Shown in pieces: positions 23,387 to 34,517 of a DNA stretch of 64,000 nucleotides (its first letter is position 1; every line of letters begins with the position of its first letter). Source of the DNA: Gremmenia infestans. Its lineage: Eukaryota; Ascomycota; Leotiomycetes; Helotiales; Hamatocanthoscyphaceae. The notes beneath the pieces were generated by a model, which saw only the letters and a program-made list of their open reading frames with translations, was not told the origin of the DNA and searched no databases. The stretch is taken from positions 62,001-126,000 of the forward strand of contig JAFEVB010000044.1 of assembly GCA_032629725.1 (NCBI GenBank), written 5' to 3'. The position numbers were made by a program, and so were the translations under genes.

Positions 23387-25851
23387 CCTATCTCAATAAG
23401 ATGGAGGGGAGATCATATCAGATACATGGTGTCATACTCGCACTCCGTGGTGTAGCGACTGGGTGTATACTGAGATACGGATTCAAGACTCGAGGCTAGA
23501 GACTTGAGACGTTTGGGGTCGTTCGTTGGAGCAGATGAACATCGTGGGCTGGGGGGTGGTGTTGGCTGTACGCGTTTGGTATGGAGATGGGATAGGGAGA
23601 AGAAGGATCTCGGTATGCGAGTTGATGTTGAGGAGAATGGAATCCTTATTTCTTCTTATCAAGGAGCTGGAGGAGCGTTTGTTATGGAATGACATTGATT
23701 GCTGCGTGGTGGGCTTCTCTTCCCTCTGTCCGCGGCCATGGACGGCGCGCCGCATCTCGGCATCAAGAGCTCTGCGAGTCACGATGGCACAGATAAATGC
23801 TGCACAGTTTATTTCACAGAAGAGAACAATGCTTGGTTGGTTGAGGGAGAATTCATTCAATTTACGGTAGCTAATGACTATGTACAGAAGAAAGAAGCAG
23901 CACCATGTGTATCAAGACGGAGGCAGCAGCTTTGGAGGAGATGCTGAAGTCAGCAAGAGCAGAAGAATCAGAAACGAGGCAGACCTACCAGTACAGAGAG
24001 GAGAAGAATCAGAGTGGTGAATTGGTAGAAACACTCACGCCACGAGAAGGCTTCACCATGTGAGCGCCCTGCCGTTCAGTCAATCCGCAACACCAAAAAT
24101 ACATACCTGCCCTGTTGGTCCTCCGAAACGCACCTATCGCCCGCGTATCCAAAGTTGTTAGCAATTGATCCCCGAAGAAGACGATGAAGGAAGGAGGAGA
24201 AAACACCACAACCGCAGACAAGAGGGGAGCAGACTGGATCTCTTCGCCGAAGCTTGAGGCAGCCTAGTCCTACTACCACAAACCTCATAGTCCCGATGGA
24301 ATGGCAATTAAAGGGCAACCCGTAATTACTAGCACAACTGGTGACAAGCTGCCACTGTACCCTCAGCACTAGACTCGAACGTCTCATGTAAGAGGTAGGC
24401 GTTCAATTGAAGACTTCGTGCAGCCAGACATCGTTATATGTACTACGTACCGGAAGGGTGTTGGAGCGAACGAGATGAAAGAGGGAACTTACTTGTGGTG
24501 GCAGCGACGATGATGCCGTGTAGTGGTGGTGCAGGTGGTGGTTGATGAAATGAAGTTGAAGAAATTGTTGTAAGATATGTAGGAGGGATGGATGGAGGGG
24601 TGAGGAGAGGGAACTTATATATTACACGATGGCGAGTGATTGCGCTACCAGTTAGGTAGGTTCCAATCTTGTGATTGAGCAAGTTCGTGAAAAACTAGTT
24701 ATGTCGTGGCTGGGAGCGGTACCGCTGTAATGCCTGGTCGCTGTGGTGGTTGGCGAAAAAGGCAAGAGCCCTCCGACCCACCCACGATACTGGTGGGTCC
24801 ATGCATGCGTTCATAAGTATGATTGAATCGCTAGGTGCATGTGTTCTTGTTTACTACTGGCTAGACTCAAGTAGAATTAAAATTAATCTAGACCTCTGCC
24901 AGATTCACTTTTCCTCAGAGCAAAGGTATGCGGAAAACTCTGTTAACACTTGAAAAGTCTGCGCGATACAACCATTTCGACCACTTCTTCACAACGAAAC
25001 TTCTACTCCCCCACCATTTTTCTACACCCTCAATGCATTTTTTTCTGATTTGGCTTTAATGATATTTCGTTTCCTCTGTGGATGTCAGTGAAGAAAGGGG
25101 ACTCAGCCTCATAAGCGAGTGGCGCAGACCCACTTTTAGGGCGACGTCTGTGTAACGACGGAAGGAAAGACCACGGATGGACACCTACCCAGGCACAAAC
25201 TGAGGTTCAGAAGTATATTATGCTGTAATCATAGATATGTGCTCATACATGCTCATCCACGTGGGTTAATCTTGTTTTTATCGTCAAAAAAACGCAAATG
25301 CCCTTGTTTACTTTCTCGATCCTCAGTTATATGTGGGGCACCAAACCGCGAGATATCTCCAATCTCTTGCTTGAAATCTCTGCACTTGATCTAAGACATT
25401 ACCTGCATATCGACGGGCCCTTGCGAGCCGTCAGACTCGCATGTGCGGGGTATTCAGCCCTGTTTTTTTGAAGCTAAAATGATACCATCGCCATGTCTGT
25501 GTAACCCACCAGTAATTCACATCTTCAGGTCAGAATTTGCAACCACTCACAGCGCCCAGAGCAATCTGTCCTTTCGATATGCTAGAGATTAAACCAATGA
25601 AAGTCGTAGAAGGGGAGTTCGATTGAATGTCAAATGGATCCACTGCGATATCGCTGCCCTCATCGCTGCCATCATCGCCTCCGAATGCGGTGATGCTCCT
25701 GCTTCTTGTAAGAACAGCTGTTCCGTTCCGGTTGCTATGCTGAGTAGTTGAGTCGAACGATAGCAACGAATGTGTATAAGAACTCCCGCTGTTGACTTTC
25801 CTTTGCTCTTTTCTTCTTCTTTCCTTAGTAGCCCATCTATACCAATTTACA

Positions 25852-26763
25852 ATGTATTCTTCGGCTTCTGCCTTGAATTTTGTCTCATCTACACAATCTG
25901 CATCATCTGCAAAAGCTTTCGAGTTCTCTCACCAAGACTCACAATCTTCCCCTACTCCCGACCTCAACAAGATGGACTGCGTCCTTGCTTACGCTGCCAT
26001 TGGCCTTCTACTTAGCTTCTCCTTCATGTACCTTTGCCTGCTCGGATACTCTGCAGCCACAGCTACCATCGAAGAAGCCCTCATCGAGCCAGTCAACGAG
26101 CCTGACCTCCAGCCTGTTGTCGACCCTGCTCTCGACCACCTTATCGACCTTGTCAACCAGCTTGACATCGAGTCACCAATCGTTGATCCCATCATTGACC
26201 CCGCCATTGACGACCTTGTCGTTTGCTTCTCGAAGCTTTCGATTCGCCAGTCGTGTCTCAAGGCCTCATTGACTTCCGCTACAGCCAATCATTCGCCTCG
26301 CGTCTATCCCGCAAACCGCCACCTTGGCCTTGTCCCAGCACTCAGGCCCGCACCCGCTGTCAAGAAGAGCCTTCGCTTTCAGACCGTTTCTGGCCGCCCC
26401 AATGTTGACATTTGCGACATGCGCCTTTTCGCAGTCGAAGAAGGCGCTTTCAAGCACAGAACACCGGCTCAATCATGTTGTTCACACTTCCTTGGTGCGA
26501 AGTTTGTTGTTTTCCCCGTCAACCGCGTGGTCTTGCTCAAGGAACTTGGGACCTTTGACACTCCAAAGAAACAGTTTGAATCCATTTTCCGTCCACTGTG
26601 CAAGACTCTTCGCCACCAGACTTGGTGCTCGGATTGTCACCAATGGCGTCATTCGGACAACAATTGGGAGACCGTCGAACCGGCTTGCGCAGCATCAAAC
26701 CCAGTGAAGCTTTGCATCAGCCCGCCAAAGCCTCAACGGAGGAAGCCTTTCATGTTCACTTGA
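25852..26763 (+). CDS. orphan protein with one TM segment and Asp-rich repeats (303 aa)
   Basis: A single-exon frame runs from the ATG at 25852 to the TGA at 26761-26763; the frame extends 60 bp upstream without another ATG. A Ser-rich N-terminus (residues 1-40) precedes a strong hydrophobic segment (about 45-68: VLAYAAIGLLLSFSFMYLCL). A loosely repeated acidic block follows (about 75-125), built on PVVDPALDHL, PIVDPIIDPA and similar VDP-x-x-D units. The C-terminal half is basic and contains a Cys-x2-Cys-His pair in WCSDCHQWRHSDNNW. I recognise no family. It could be a single-pass membrane protein with a small metal-binding end. Its coherent codon content over 900 bp argues that it is real. 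Confidence 0.6.
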   Translation: MYSSASALNFVSSTQSASSAKAFEFSHQDSQSSPTPDLNKMDCVLAYAAIGLLLSFSFMYLCLLGYSAATATIEEALIEPVNEPDLQPVVDPALDHLIDLVNQLDIESPIVDPIIDPAIDDLVVCFSKLSIRQSCLKASLTSATANHSPRVYPANRHLGLVPALRPAPAVKKSLRFQTVSGRPNVDICDMRLFAVEEGAFKHRTPAQSCCSHFLGAKFVVFPVNRVVLLKELGTFDTPKKQFESIFRPLCKTLRHQTWCSDCHQWRHSDNNWETVEPACAASNPVKLCISPPKPQRRKPFMFT

Positions 26764-28843
26764 AGAACCTCATGGTCGGCTTGCCTCAGCACCGTAAGCC
26801 TTCCTTCCTTCCTTGACCTCGTCCTCTTCTCTTCATATCTAACCAACTCTCCCAGGACCCATGGAAGGACGGCTTCCGACCATCTTTCATGCAACTTATT
26901 GATACCGCCTTCGTATTACGACAGACGATAACTTGACATGGAGGATTCAGTGAGATTATTGTACGATTATTTGTTGTCCTTTGTTTGTCTGCAGAGTATT
27001 ATGCTTTCGTTTGTTTGTCTGAGTATTACATTGTGTCTGGGTGTTTGATTACGGTGGATTGCACGAGCTTTGAGTGCGAATGTTGATTACCTGGTGGTTT
27101 GTCTCTCTTTGGATGGATCGAAGGAAAGGGAGGAAGGCTTTGCGATCGACCGAGTGCCGTACATTGGCTTTCCAGTAAGTATCCCCACCCCCGATGTCCA
27201 CAGCTTGAACAACAATACTCGCTAGTCCCTCCCTGTCGGGCTCAGACAGGGTCTCCTCACCTCGTGTGGGGGGAGCCCGCCGATTGTCCTGCGCCTTCAT
27301 GTGGCGGCGGGTGTCAGTAGTTCGTTCTCATCTCTGATGGGATGGATGAAGCTAAGACAGGACAACCAATTTGTAGTTTTGACTTGATGATAGGGAAGGG
27401 AGTTGGTTTGGTGGGATGGGAATGAAATGACTTTACCTGATCAAATGCTTGACTTCTCATGTGAATCTGTGATGATTTTTGGTTTCTGCGATCAAGTAAT
27501 CCTTGATCGTTTCTTCCGTTTGCATTACCTCCTCACAACCTCCCTCCCCCTCTTCCTTTTCTCCTCCTCTCCGCATCCCCACTCTTTCTCTCCCTCCTCT
27601 TCTCCCCCATCCACACACACAACCCATCAGCATTCAACTCCAGACCCACAACCAAATATCTCTCCTCTCATAATCAGAAAAGCAAACAGCCATTCATTAA
27701 TCGCCAAGAAACTAACATAACTTCCCAATCAAATACCCTGACCTGACCACCCACTGGCTCTGTGAGCAAATTGAATCAAAAATAGTACATTCCAAAGTTC
27801 GAATAAGAACAAGAACAAGATCACGCAAGGAGAAAGCGGGAAATGATTCGTTGTTGGCGTGCTGCTTGGGAGGTATTCGATTTGATAGAGTTAGCATATT
27901 GAGTATATTAACAACACGCCCTTCGCATTCGATCATAGCCTACTTGCTGAATAAATCGGAATCGGAATCTGGAATTTCATGGGGATGGGGATGTACAAAG
28001 TACGGAGTGCATGGGTTTATACTGAGTGATTATGACTATCTATCTGGTCCCGTGGGCTAACGTTTGTTCCTTGCCTTTCCACTCCCAGCGTGGACGTGGG
28101 TGATTACGGCGTGGAGAAGATTTACTTACGTCTCACATTCAGTCCAATCTATGCTAACAATAACAGAACTCTTAAATGATGGAACCGCATTTCCGACAAG
28201 AAGATAGAAGTCCATCACCTATGATCAGCTCTTGCAGTTAATATTGCGGTTGTACAGTATGTTGCCGATGTGTTCTGCCACGGCCGTGAATCAATCCGGC
28301 CAACGTCAACGTGTCGCTGTAAGATGAGATGAGCTGATATAGACTAGGTAGTAGGATGCTTGAGAATATCAGTGCTAGTAGTACAATGCTAGTTAAGTCG
28401 TAGAGGCGACAGATAAGTGTATACCTACGCTGACGAGTTTGGCCATGGTGCGTGCATGTTCTTATAATTAACTTTGAGTTGAATTATCAAGAATTTAAGA
28501 AATATGTCTCGAAATACGGCTTCGTCGATTAATTAGTGTAGCTTTGCTACCCGACACATGATATTTCGATACTTGACCTACAGGTTTGTTGCAGAGAACC
28601 CTGCTTGTTTTCGTCTTTGAAGATGATCATTGGCTGGGTTTGCAAAAGGGGGGTGTGCAGTTCAAGCTAAGCGCCAGCCGGCGCCCCGCCCCGCCACGCG
28701 GCTCGGCCCTGGGCGCTAACCCCACTACAGTATGCTCCACCCCCTCGTAGTACTTCAACACTCTCTTTCCTCTTTTCATAATCAAGTTCAAACCCAACGC
28801 AGAACCCCGCGGTCTCTAAGGCATCACTTTGTGTCATGCCAAT
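26764..28843. other. intergenic region
   Basis: I see no supportable gene. A CT-rich tract (about 27520-27630) and a G/C-rich patch at about 28680-28715 (CGGCGCCCCGCCCCGCC) lie upstream of the next gene. Confidence 0.5.
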
Positions 28844-29900
28844 ATGTCAACAGCCAAACAAACAGGAGTGAAGATTTCCGTGGAAAACCTACCCATCGTC
28901 CACCTCTCCGCCTTCAAGCGCACTCTAAGTGGAATCCTATCCACAACTCTTGCAACCCGTACATTCGCGCAGATAATCGACGGTCTACCCACGCGAGATG
29001 ATGTTGGATACTTCCCGACATACAGCACGGAAATCCGGGACAATGCTGTTTCCTCTGCGGAAGCCATGGAAGCTGCAAGAGGACTTCGAGAACATTTTCA
29101 CACATACACCACGCTAGTAGACGCGAAGGTTACTTCAACCCCACTACCCTTTTTAGAATTGGACACTAAGGGAGTAAATAGTTAGCCCAAGCTTACCAGG
29201 ATGCTCGGCCGGGGTCAGAAGAGTTTTATCTGCGCTTGCTGGAGATGCTAGCTGTTGCGTGCCACGATATCGCTGCTCTTGTCTACGGGGATACGCAGCC
29301 TGGTCTGCGCCGAGCCGGCCAGAGCGCCGAGGAATGTCTGGCTGCGCTTGAGGGTAGGCCGACGGATTTCATGCATGAGGATTATCATGATTTGCAGCAA
29401 TATCCGAGAGGGGTAGCAGATGTGGTGGGATATTGGGCCGAGTATCACTTATTTGGTGGCGTGGTGCTGTTCGACAGGGGGGATTCTGGCACTAATGTAA
29501 GGAATCATCCCTTCAAATCCAGTGTGCTTTCTACCTGATTCTACTTTTCTCTTTCGTGTTTTTCGGGCTGAATGAAAAGCAGTGCAAGAGTGCGTTTCTA
29601 CATCCCGTGGGCGGATTCAGGATATTCCAAATTTCCTCCTCCCAAATCCAGAAATTCGTCACATACGTACAAACTTCCGAGGATATCCAAGGTCAACTCC
29701 AACCGCCGTTTCCGTTCAGTGCAGAGAAATATACATATCGCGTCGATCCGTTCGATGCCATGGCGCTTAACATTTATCGGGACAGATATGAGCGGGCAAT
29801 ACCAAGAGATAGACTGGCGAGATGTGTTCAGCGTCTTGCGGATTTTCCGGAATTGCAGGACGCGCTGGTACAGATCAATCGTGACGATTCTGGTTTGTGA
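28844..29900 (+). CDS. unrecognised three-exon protein (305 aa)
   Basis: Exons 28844-29128, 29182-29496 and 29583-29900 join in phase (introns 53 and 86 bp). The first donor is a non-typical GTTACT; the second is GTAAGG with a GCAG acceptor. The start MSTAKQTGVKISVENLP is the first ATG of the frame. The protein is soluble in appearance: no signal peptide and no hydrophobic span. Landmarks are FAQIIDGLPTRDDVGYFPTY, HDIAALVYGD, YWAEYHLFGGVVLFDRG, and a terminal part with VDPFDAMALNIYRDRYER. Continuity across both joins and the coherent composition support a real gene. I do not recognise the family and offer no function. Confidence 0.65.
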
Positions 29901-31267
29901 GCTGAAAGGATTTGATGTTGAGATACCATGTTCTTCGTATCCGCCGTGAAGCCATCGTGCTTGCCGTTGCCGTCGTCAAACACAGCATTACGAGTGGAAG
30001 AAATGAGATGAAGGAGATAGATCCGCGTGTTTATTCGATGGACCAGGCTCTCTCATTCGGGTATTTACAAAATGCAGAAGTCTATCGAAAAGAACGCATT
30101 AATATGCGTGGTTGGCGCCAAACCTAGAGCACTATATATGGGAAGATTGACACAAATTCGAAAGCATAAAAACAATAACAGAAAAGGCGCACAACAAATT
30201 CTATACCCTGGTCTCAGGAGACTTCGGAAGCGAGCAAGCTAGCTTCCCCTATTCAAATAATCCCCGCAGCTAATTCAACTACTCGGGCGCTATCTAAACC
30301 CCACTTCGCGCCTCTTGCCGCATATCTCGGTCTCGAAGCCATCTAGTATGGGTCCCGCAGAATACGTCACATCTGTAAAGTTGTACACAACCCGGACCGT
30401 TGAATGCAAGCTCTTCATCAAGACTACGACCACCGGTATATTTACAACTCAGGGAACTCCACGGCGTGGAACAACAATTCCATCAAAACGCGAGAGACTT
30501 ATAACCCAAAATTACGCTTGGTAGCTTTCGCAAAGAATCAGAGCTGAAGCGGTGGGTGGGCTTCCAAGAACCACTCATCGACTTGCTGATTCGTTGCAAC
30601 AACGATAATACTCTTATCTTTACCAGCTTTTATGTACAGCCTCATAGATTTTCGCCCGTTATTTTCGCCCGTCGCTGAGCGCTGTTCAGTCAAGAGTTTG
30701 AAACTTTAGACTTGTTTTCAGATAGTGTCTGATTCTGTCTCTATTTCGAGTTCGATGCCCAGAGGAGATCATCACGACTTGTCCCTGAATCAACCGGCTC
30801 AGTCAGCAGAAACCAAGGTAGTCCTTGCCATCAAAAACGGGCTGTAGTCACGTGAATATAATAGTCCAAGCTCAACGAATAAGGGACCATCTATTTGAGG
30901 TACCTACCCCAGTTTAAATTGCCAGTAAACCTTGAAATTAGAATCGCGGGAAGGAAATCAGGTGTTGCTATTCAGTAGAAAGCGACAAATTCCGACGGTC
31001 GCCTGCCTGCCCATAAAAAAGATCAGCCCACAAATCTGACGATCTTTTAGCGCAGAATGTCTCCCGATACGTAGGTATGCACGACATGCTATATAAATAT
31101 TTTGAGACAGACCCTTTTCTGATATGTATATACTCAACTTTCTAAGACAATTACGAGGCAAGGTTCTCTAAATATCATATCATATCTTATCTTATCATAT
31201 TTTATAATTACGGAGCACCAAGTACTATCCTGTGTTGGAATTTGAAAGTATAGCTTAAAATTTAGGC
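29901..31267. other. intergenic region
   Basis: No supportable gene is seen. It should contain the promoter of the protoglobin-like gene; AT-rich ATCATATC/ATCTTATC repeats lie at about 31173-31200. Confidence 0.5.
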
Positions 31268-32467
31268 ATGTCCGTCAAGATGCCGCACGTTTCCGCTTCA
31301 ACCCCCGCTTCACCTCCGGCGTCAAGTACGGCTCGCCCGATGGAGCGTATGAAGCATATTAGCAGGGAGGCGTTATACACAGATCTGGAAGCACGCATCA
31401 GATATCTACATGACTTTCTCGATTTCAGCGGTAGTGAGTTTTAATCCTATTCCTACAGCACAACACATTATTTCTTTCTTTCCATATTTCCTCATCCAAA
31501 TACAAGAGCAGCTGCCGTAAACAGGAGCTAAAAACAGAAGAAAAAAATAAAAAAATAAAAAAGTATACGTACTAATGTTCTTCACAGGAGACATCGAGGC
31601 CCTAGTCAGCGGCGCCAAATACGTTAAGACTCTCATCCCAGCCGTAGTGAACATCGTCTACAAGAAACTCCTACAGTACGACATCACAGCGCGCGCCTTC
31701 ACGACGCGCAGCACGAGCTTCGAGGGCCCGCTAGACGATGTGCCCGAGGAAAATAGTCCGCAGATTTTGCATCGGAAGATGTTCATGAAGGCGTATTTGC
31801 AGAAGCTGTGCTCTGATCCGTCGAAGATGGAGTTTTGGGAGTATTTGGATAAAGTTGGGTGAGTTGTAGTTCTTATGCAGTCCAGTCCAGTCCAGTCCAT
31901 GATCTTACTTGTACTCAATTTTACTTTGATTTTCGTTTTTGTTTTAATTTTCGACTTTGCAGAAGAAGGCGGGAAAAGGACTAACAGAACCCCACCAGCA
32001 TGATGCACGTAGGTCTCGGCCGCGCGCACCCCCTCCACGTAGAATACATCCACCTAGGCGTCTGCCTCTCCTTCATCCAAGATATCCTCACCGAAGCCAT
32101 CCTGTCGCACCCACGTCTCCACCTATCGCGCAAGATCGCGCTCGTAAAAGCACTCGGCAAGGTCATCTGGATCCAGAACGACCTATTCGCCAAATGGCAG
32201 ATGCGCGACGGTGCCGAGTTTACGGCCAACGAGGAGGTGGTCATTGAGAAGGAGGGGTATTTGCATGGGAAGAAGGTGCTGGATGATGTGGATGGAGATG
32301 AGGAGGAGAGTCCTAGGACGCCAACGCCGACGAAGGCGAGCGCGTGTCCGTTTAGTGGGATGGCGGATCTGAAGGTGGATGAGCCGAAAGCTGAGGAGCC
32401 GAAGGTTGGAAGCCCGAAAGCTGCAGATCCGAATGTAGCTCCCGATAGTCCAGCTCTAAAGACTTGA
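31268..32467 (+). CDS. protoglobin-domain-like protein (globin fold, 301 aa)
   Basis: Exons 31268-31433, 31588-31858 and 31999-32467 join in phase (introns 154 and 140 bp; GTGAGT donors, CACAG and CCAG acceptors). A short Ser/Pro-rich head precedes MKHISREALYTDLEARIRYLHDFLDFSG, then DIEALVSGAKYVKTLIPAVVNIVYKKLLQYD, and after the second join KVGMMHVGLGRAHPLHVEYIHLGVCLSFIQDI. That series of helices, with the conserved His in the H-P-L-H-V-E-Y segment, is the pattern of the protoglobin / globin-sensor family found in many fungi. The tail (about residue 230 on) is acidic and Lys/Pro-rich with repeated EPK-type units. Members bind haem and may sense gases; haem binding here is inferred. No sensor output domain is fused. 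Confidence 0.85.
31878..31898. repeat. (CAGTC)n tandem in an intron
   Basis: Four tandem copies of a 5-base unit within the second intron of the protoglobin-like gene. Confidence 0.8.
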
Positions 32468-33049
32468 AAGAAGGAAGGAAATTGTATCAGCATATTGTAT
32501 AAACAGCTTCAGAACATAAAATGAAGAATGAAAAATGAAAAATGAAAACAAAACTTTCTAGATCCAAACTGGAGGACGTCTTGAAATATGGGGTTTGTGT
32601 ACCCAGTATTATGCAAATATATCGTCCCTAGACGCCCAGCCCGAAAACAGAGGCAATGCTTCGGATCTTATTACTCATCCGTAGACAATCAGAAATCATT
32701 CCAAAGTATCAACCAATTCGCCACGCGTTAGCCAGTTTTAGGGCATAAGCAAGGTGCAGGAAACCCACTATTCCTATGGTGCGAACAGAAACTACCCGCT
32801 CCCGACCCCTATTCCGCCGTCTCGGTACAGGCTAGACACTTCGATCTAATACAGTATACTAGCATAACCGCAACAAGGTCTTCCACCAAGGTAAGCAAGA
32901 GATTTTAATATATAAAGAGAGCAGAATTCTGAAAATGAAATATTAGAAATATACTTTCCACGACCAAATCGCAGCTTTGTCTCATTTCATTAAGATGCTT
33001 TTCCTTTTGTCGCTATCTAACACAACAACCCCTCACGGATCCCCTCAAC
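32468..33049. other. intergenic region
   Basis: Contains an AATGAAAA-type tandem just after the protoglobin-like gene (about 32519-32550). No gene is seen. Confidence 0.5.
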
Positions 33050-33960
33050 ATGTCAAATCCCAAAGGCAGCGTCCTCATCACCGGCGCAAACGGTGGTCTC
33101 GGGAGCGCATTCGTCTCAAACCTAATAGCCTCCCCCTACGCATCATCCCACCGCGGAATCTACACGGTCCGAAACCCCTCTTGCGCCACTTCGCTCAAGA
33201 CGGTCCTCCAGCACGCACCCAAGACGCACACCTCGTCGATAGTTCCACTAGACCTTAAAAGCATAGCAGCGATCCGCGAACGTGCCGCTGAGATAAAGAG
33301 CATGGACGGATTGTTTTGGTGTCGAGTTGGAGTCATGATGTGTATGATTCGCGCAATGATAGTATTACGATTTATAAAGGTGATGAGTATAAGACTTTGT
33401 GGCGTGACCCTGAAGCGCTGTCAAAGGGTATTGAGTACAATGATAATGGTTATAAGGCTGGGATGAGGCGGTATGGAATGAGTAAACTATTACTTGTCAT
33501 GTTATGTACGTCCCCAATCCCATTTCTTATTCCTTGGCCAAATACTAACTCACCTAGGTACGAGCTCCAACGCAAGTTATCCGCCGACCCAGCACTCTCC
33601 AAGATCTCGGTCCTCTTCCTAGATCCTGGCGCAATGGGCGGCACCGGCCTCTTGAGAGATAGTCCAGCTTTCATCCGTTTATTGACCAGCTATCTTCTCT
33701 ACTACCTGCAACCCATCATGGTGTTGCTAAACCCAAATGGTATAGCGCGCACACCAAAGAAACCAGGATATGATTTGCTGCTTGCATGTTTTGATGAGAA
33801 GTATCTGGGGGAGTATCCTAAGGCTGTGTATCTTGGAGGAAGTGAGAAGGCGATACCGAGTGTGGAAGCGAGGCATGATGAGAAGCAGTGGAAATTGTGG
33901 GTGGAGAGTCTGAAGTTTGCGGCGATTGGGGAAGGGGATACGGTGTTGAAGGATTTGTAG
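33050..33960 (+). pseudogene. short-chain dehydrogenase, internally deleted and frame-shifted
   Basis: The N-terminal part starts at the ATG of 33050 (MSNPKGSVLITGANGGLGSAF), a good SDR nucleotide-binding motif, and runs to about 33303 (ERAAEIKS). The rest continues from about 33318 in a different frame (VSSWSHDVYD...), keeps the active-site motif MRRYGMSKLL, and ends with YDLLLACFDEKYLGEYPKAVYLGG. In intact relatives the NAG-motif strand and the helix that follows lie between these blocks, roughly 50 residues; here only about 15 bp separate them and the frame differs. No intron placement can supply the missing part. A second join near 33507-33558 (GTACGT donor, CCTAG acceptor) also fails to keep frame. 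I read it as a non-functional copy. Confidence 0.7.
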
Positions 33961-34517
33961 ATGAAATGCGAGTATTGCCAAGCTGAAGCTGACTTTTCGT
34001 TTGAGCTGAGTTTCCCATGCAGGTACGACGAGATTGCGTGCATCGCGTCAGGAAGATAATCAAATTCTGTTTCGGCGCGTTTGCACTCGTCATCAGGACA
34101 CTTCATTCGCATCTATGCGCACATGCTACTCGGTAGATTGCACTTTTGCAATGACTTCGACGACTACGATGGTGGGTTCCACAAGGCAGAATTGCCCTGC
34201 TCATGTACCCCCAGCCTAGGAATAACACTTTGCACTTTTTTATGCGCACATGATAGGTCGCTTGCCTTCGTGGTGCATGTGGTGGCGTACATTGAGCCAG
34301 GGTTCTCAAAATGCACTTCTGTCAGAGACGCTGAGTGGCCGGCTAGGTCAGCATGCAGTCGGTTTTGAATACCCTGCAGCCTCGTCCCTGACTTCTAAAT
34401 TTCGTCCTTAAACGGCATACGTTCCTTGACTCTTTTTCCTCAAACTGCTTTCCAATCATACAGATACTCCAAAGAATATCACTTGAAGATCTTTCTTAGT
34501 AGGCAGCATTAATCATC
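33961..34517. other. intergenic region with direct repeats
   Basis: Upstream region of the TPR-like gene. It holds two copies of TATGCGCACATG (34114-34125 and 34241-34252) and repeated TTGCACTTTT blocks (about 34138 and 34230). No gene is seen. Confidence 0.5.

Larger units (their letters stand above)
20514..25851. other. gene-poor stretch with simple repeats
   Basis: Over 5 kb without a supportable protein gene. Frames here are short, lack recognisable content and often overlap simple repeats: GAAAC/GAAATG units (21965-22007), AAAGA units (22131-22167), CAGT units (23368-23386) and ATCC units near 21730. Such a stretch could be a repeat-rich spacer, decayed transposon sequence or long regulatory/untranslated sequence; nothing visible decides between these. 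Confidence 0.5.

Noticed and set aside
23483..23870. Overlapping open frames on both strands, up to 125 aa
   Set aside because: No recognisable motif, no plausible partner exons, and both strands open equally; best read as chance.
24340..24400. A tRNA T-arm-like string (GTTCGAGTCT on the minus strand)
   Set aside because: The T-stem does not pair over five bases, and no matching anticodon or D arm is found at the right distance.
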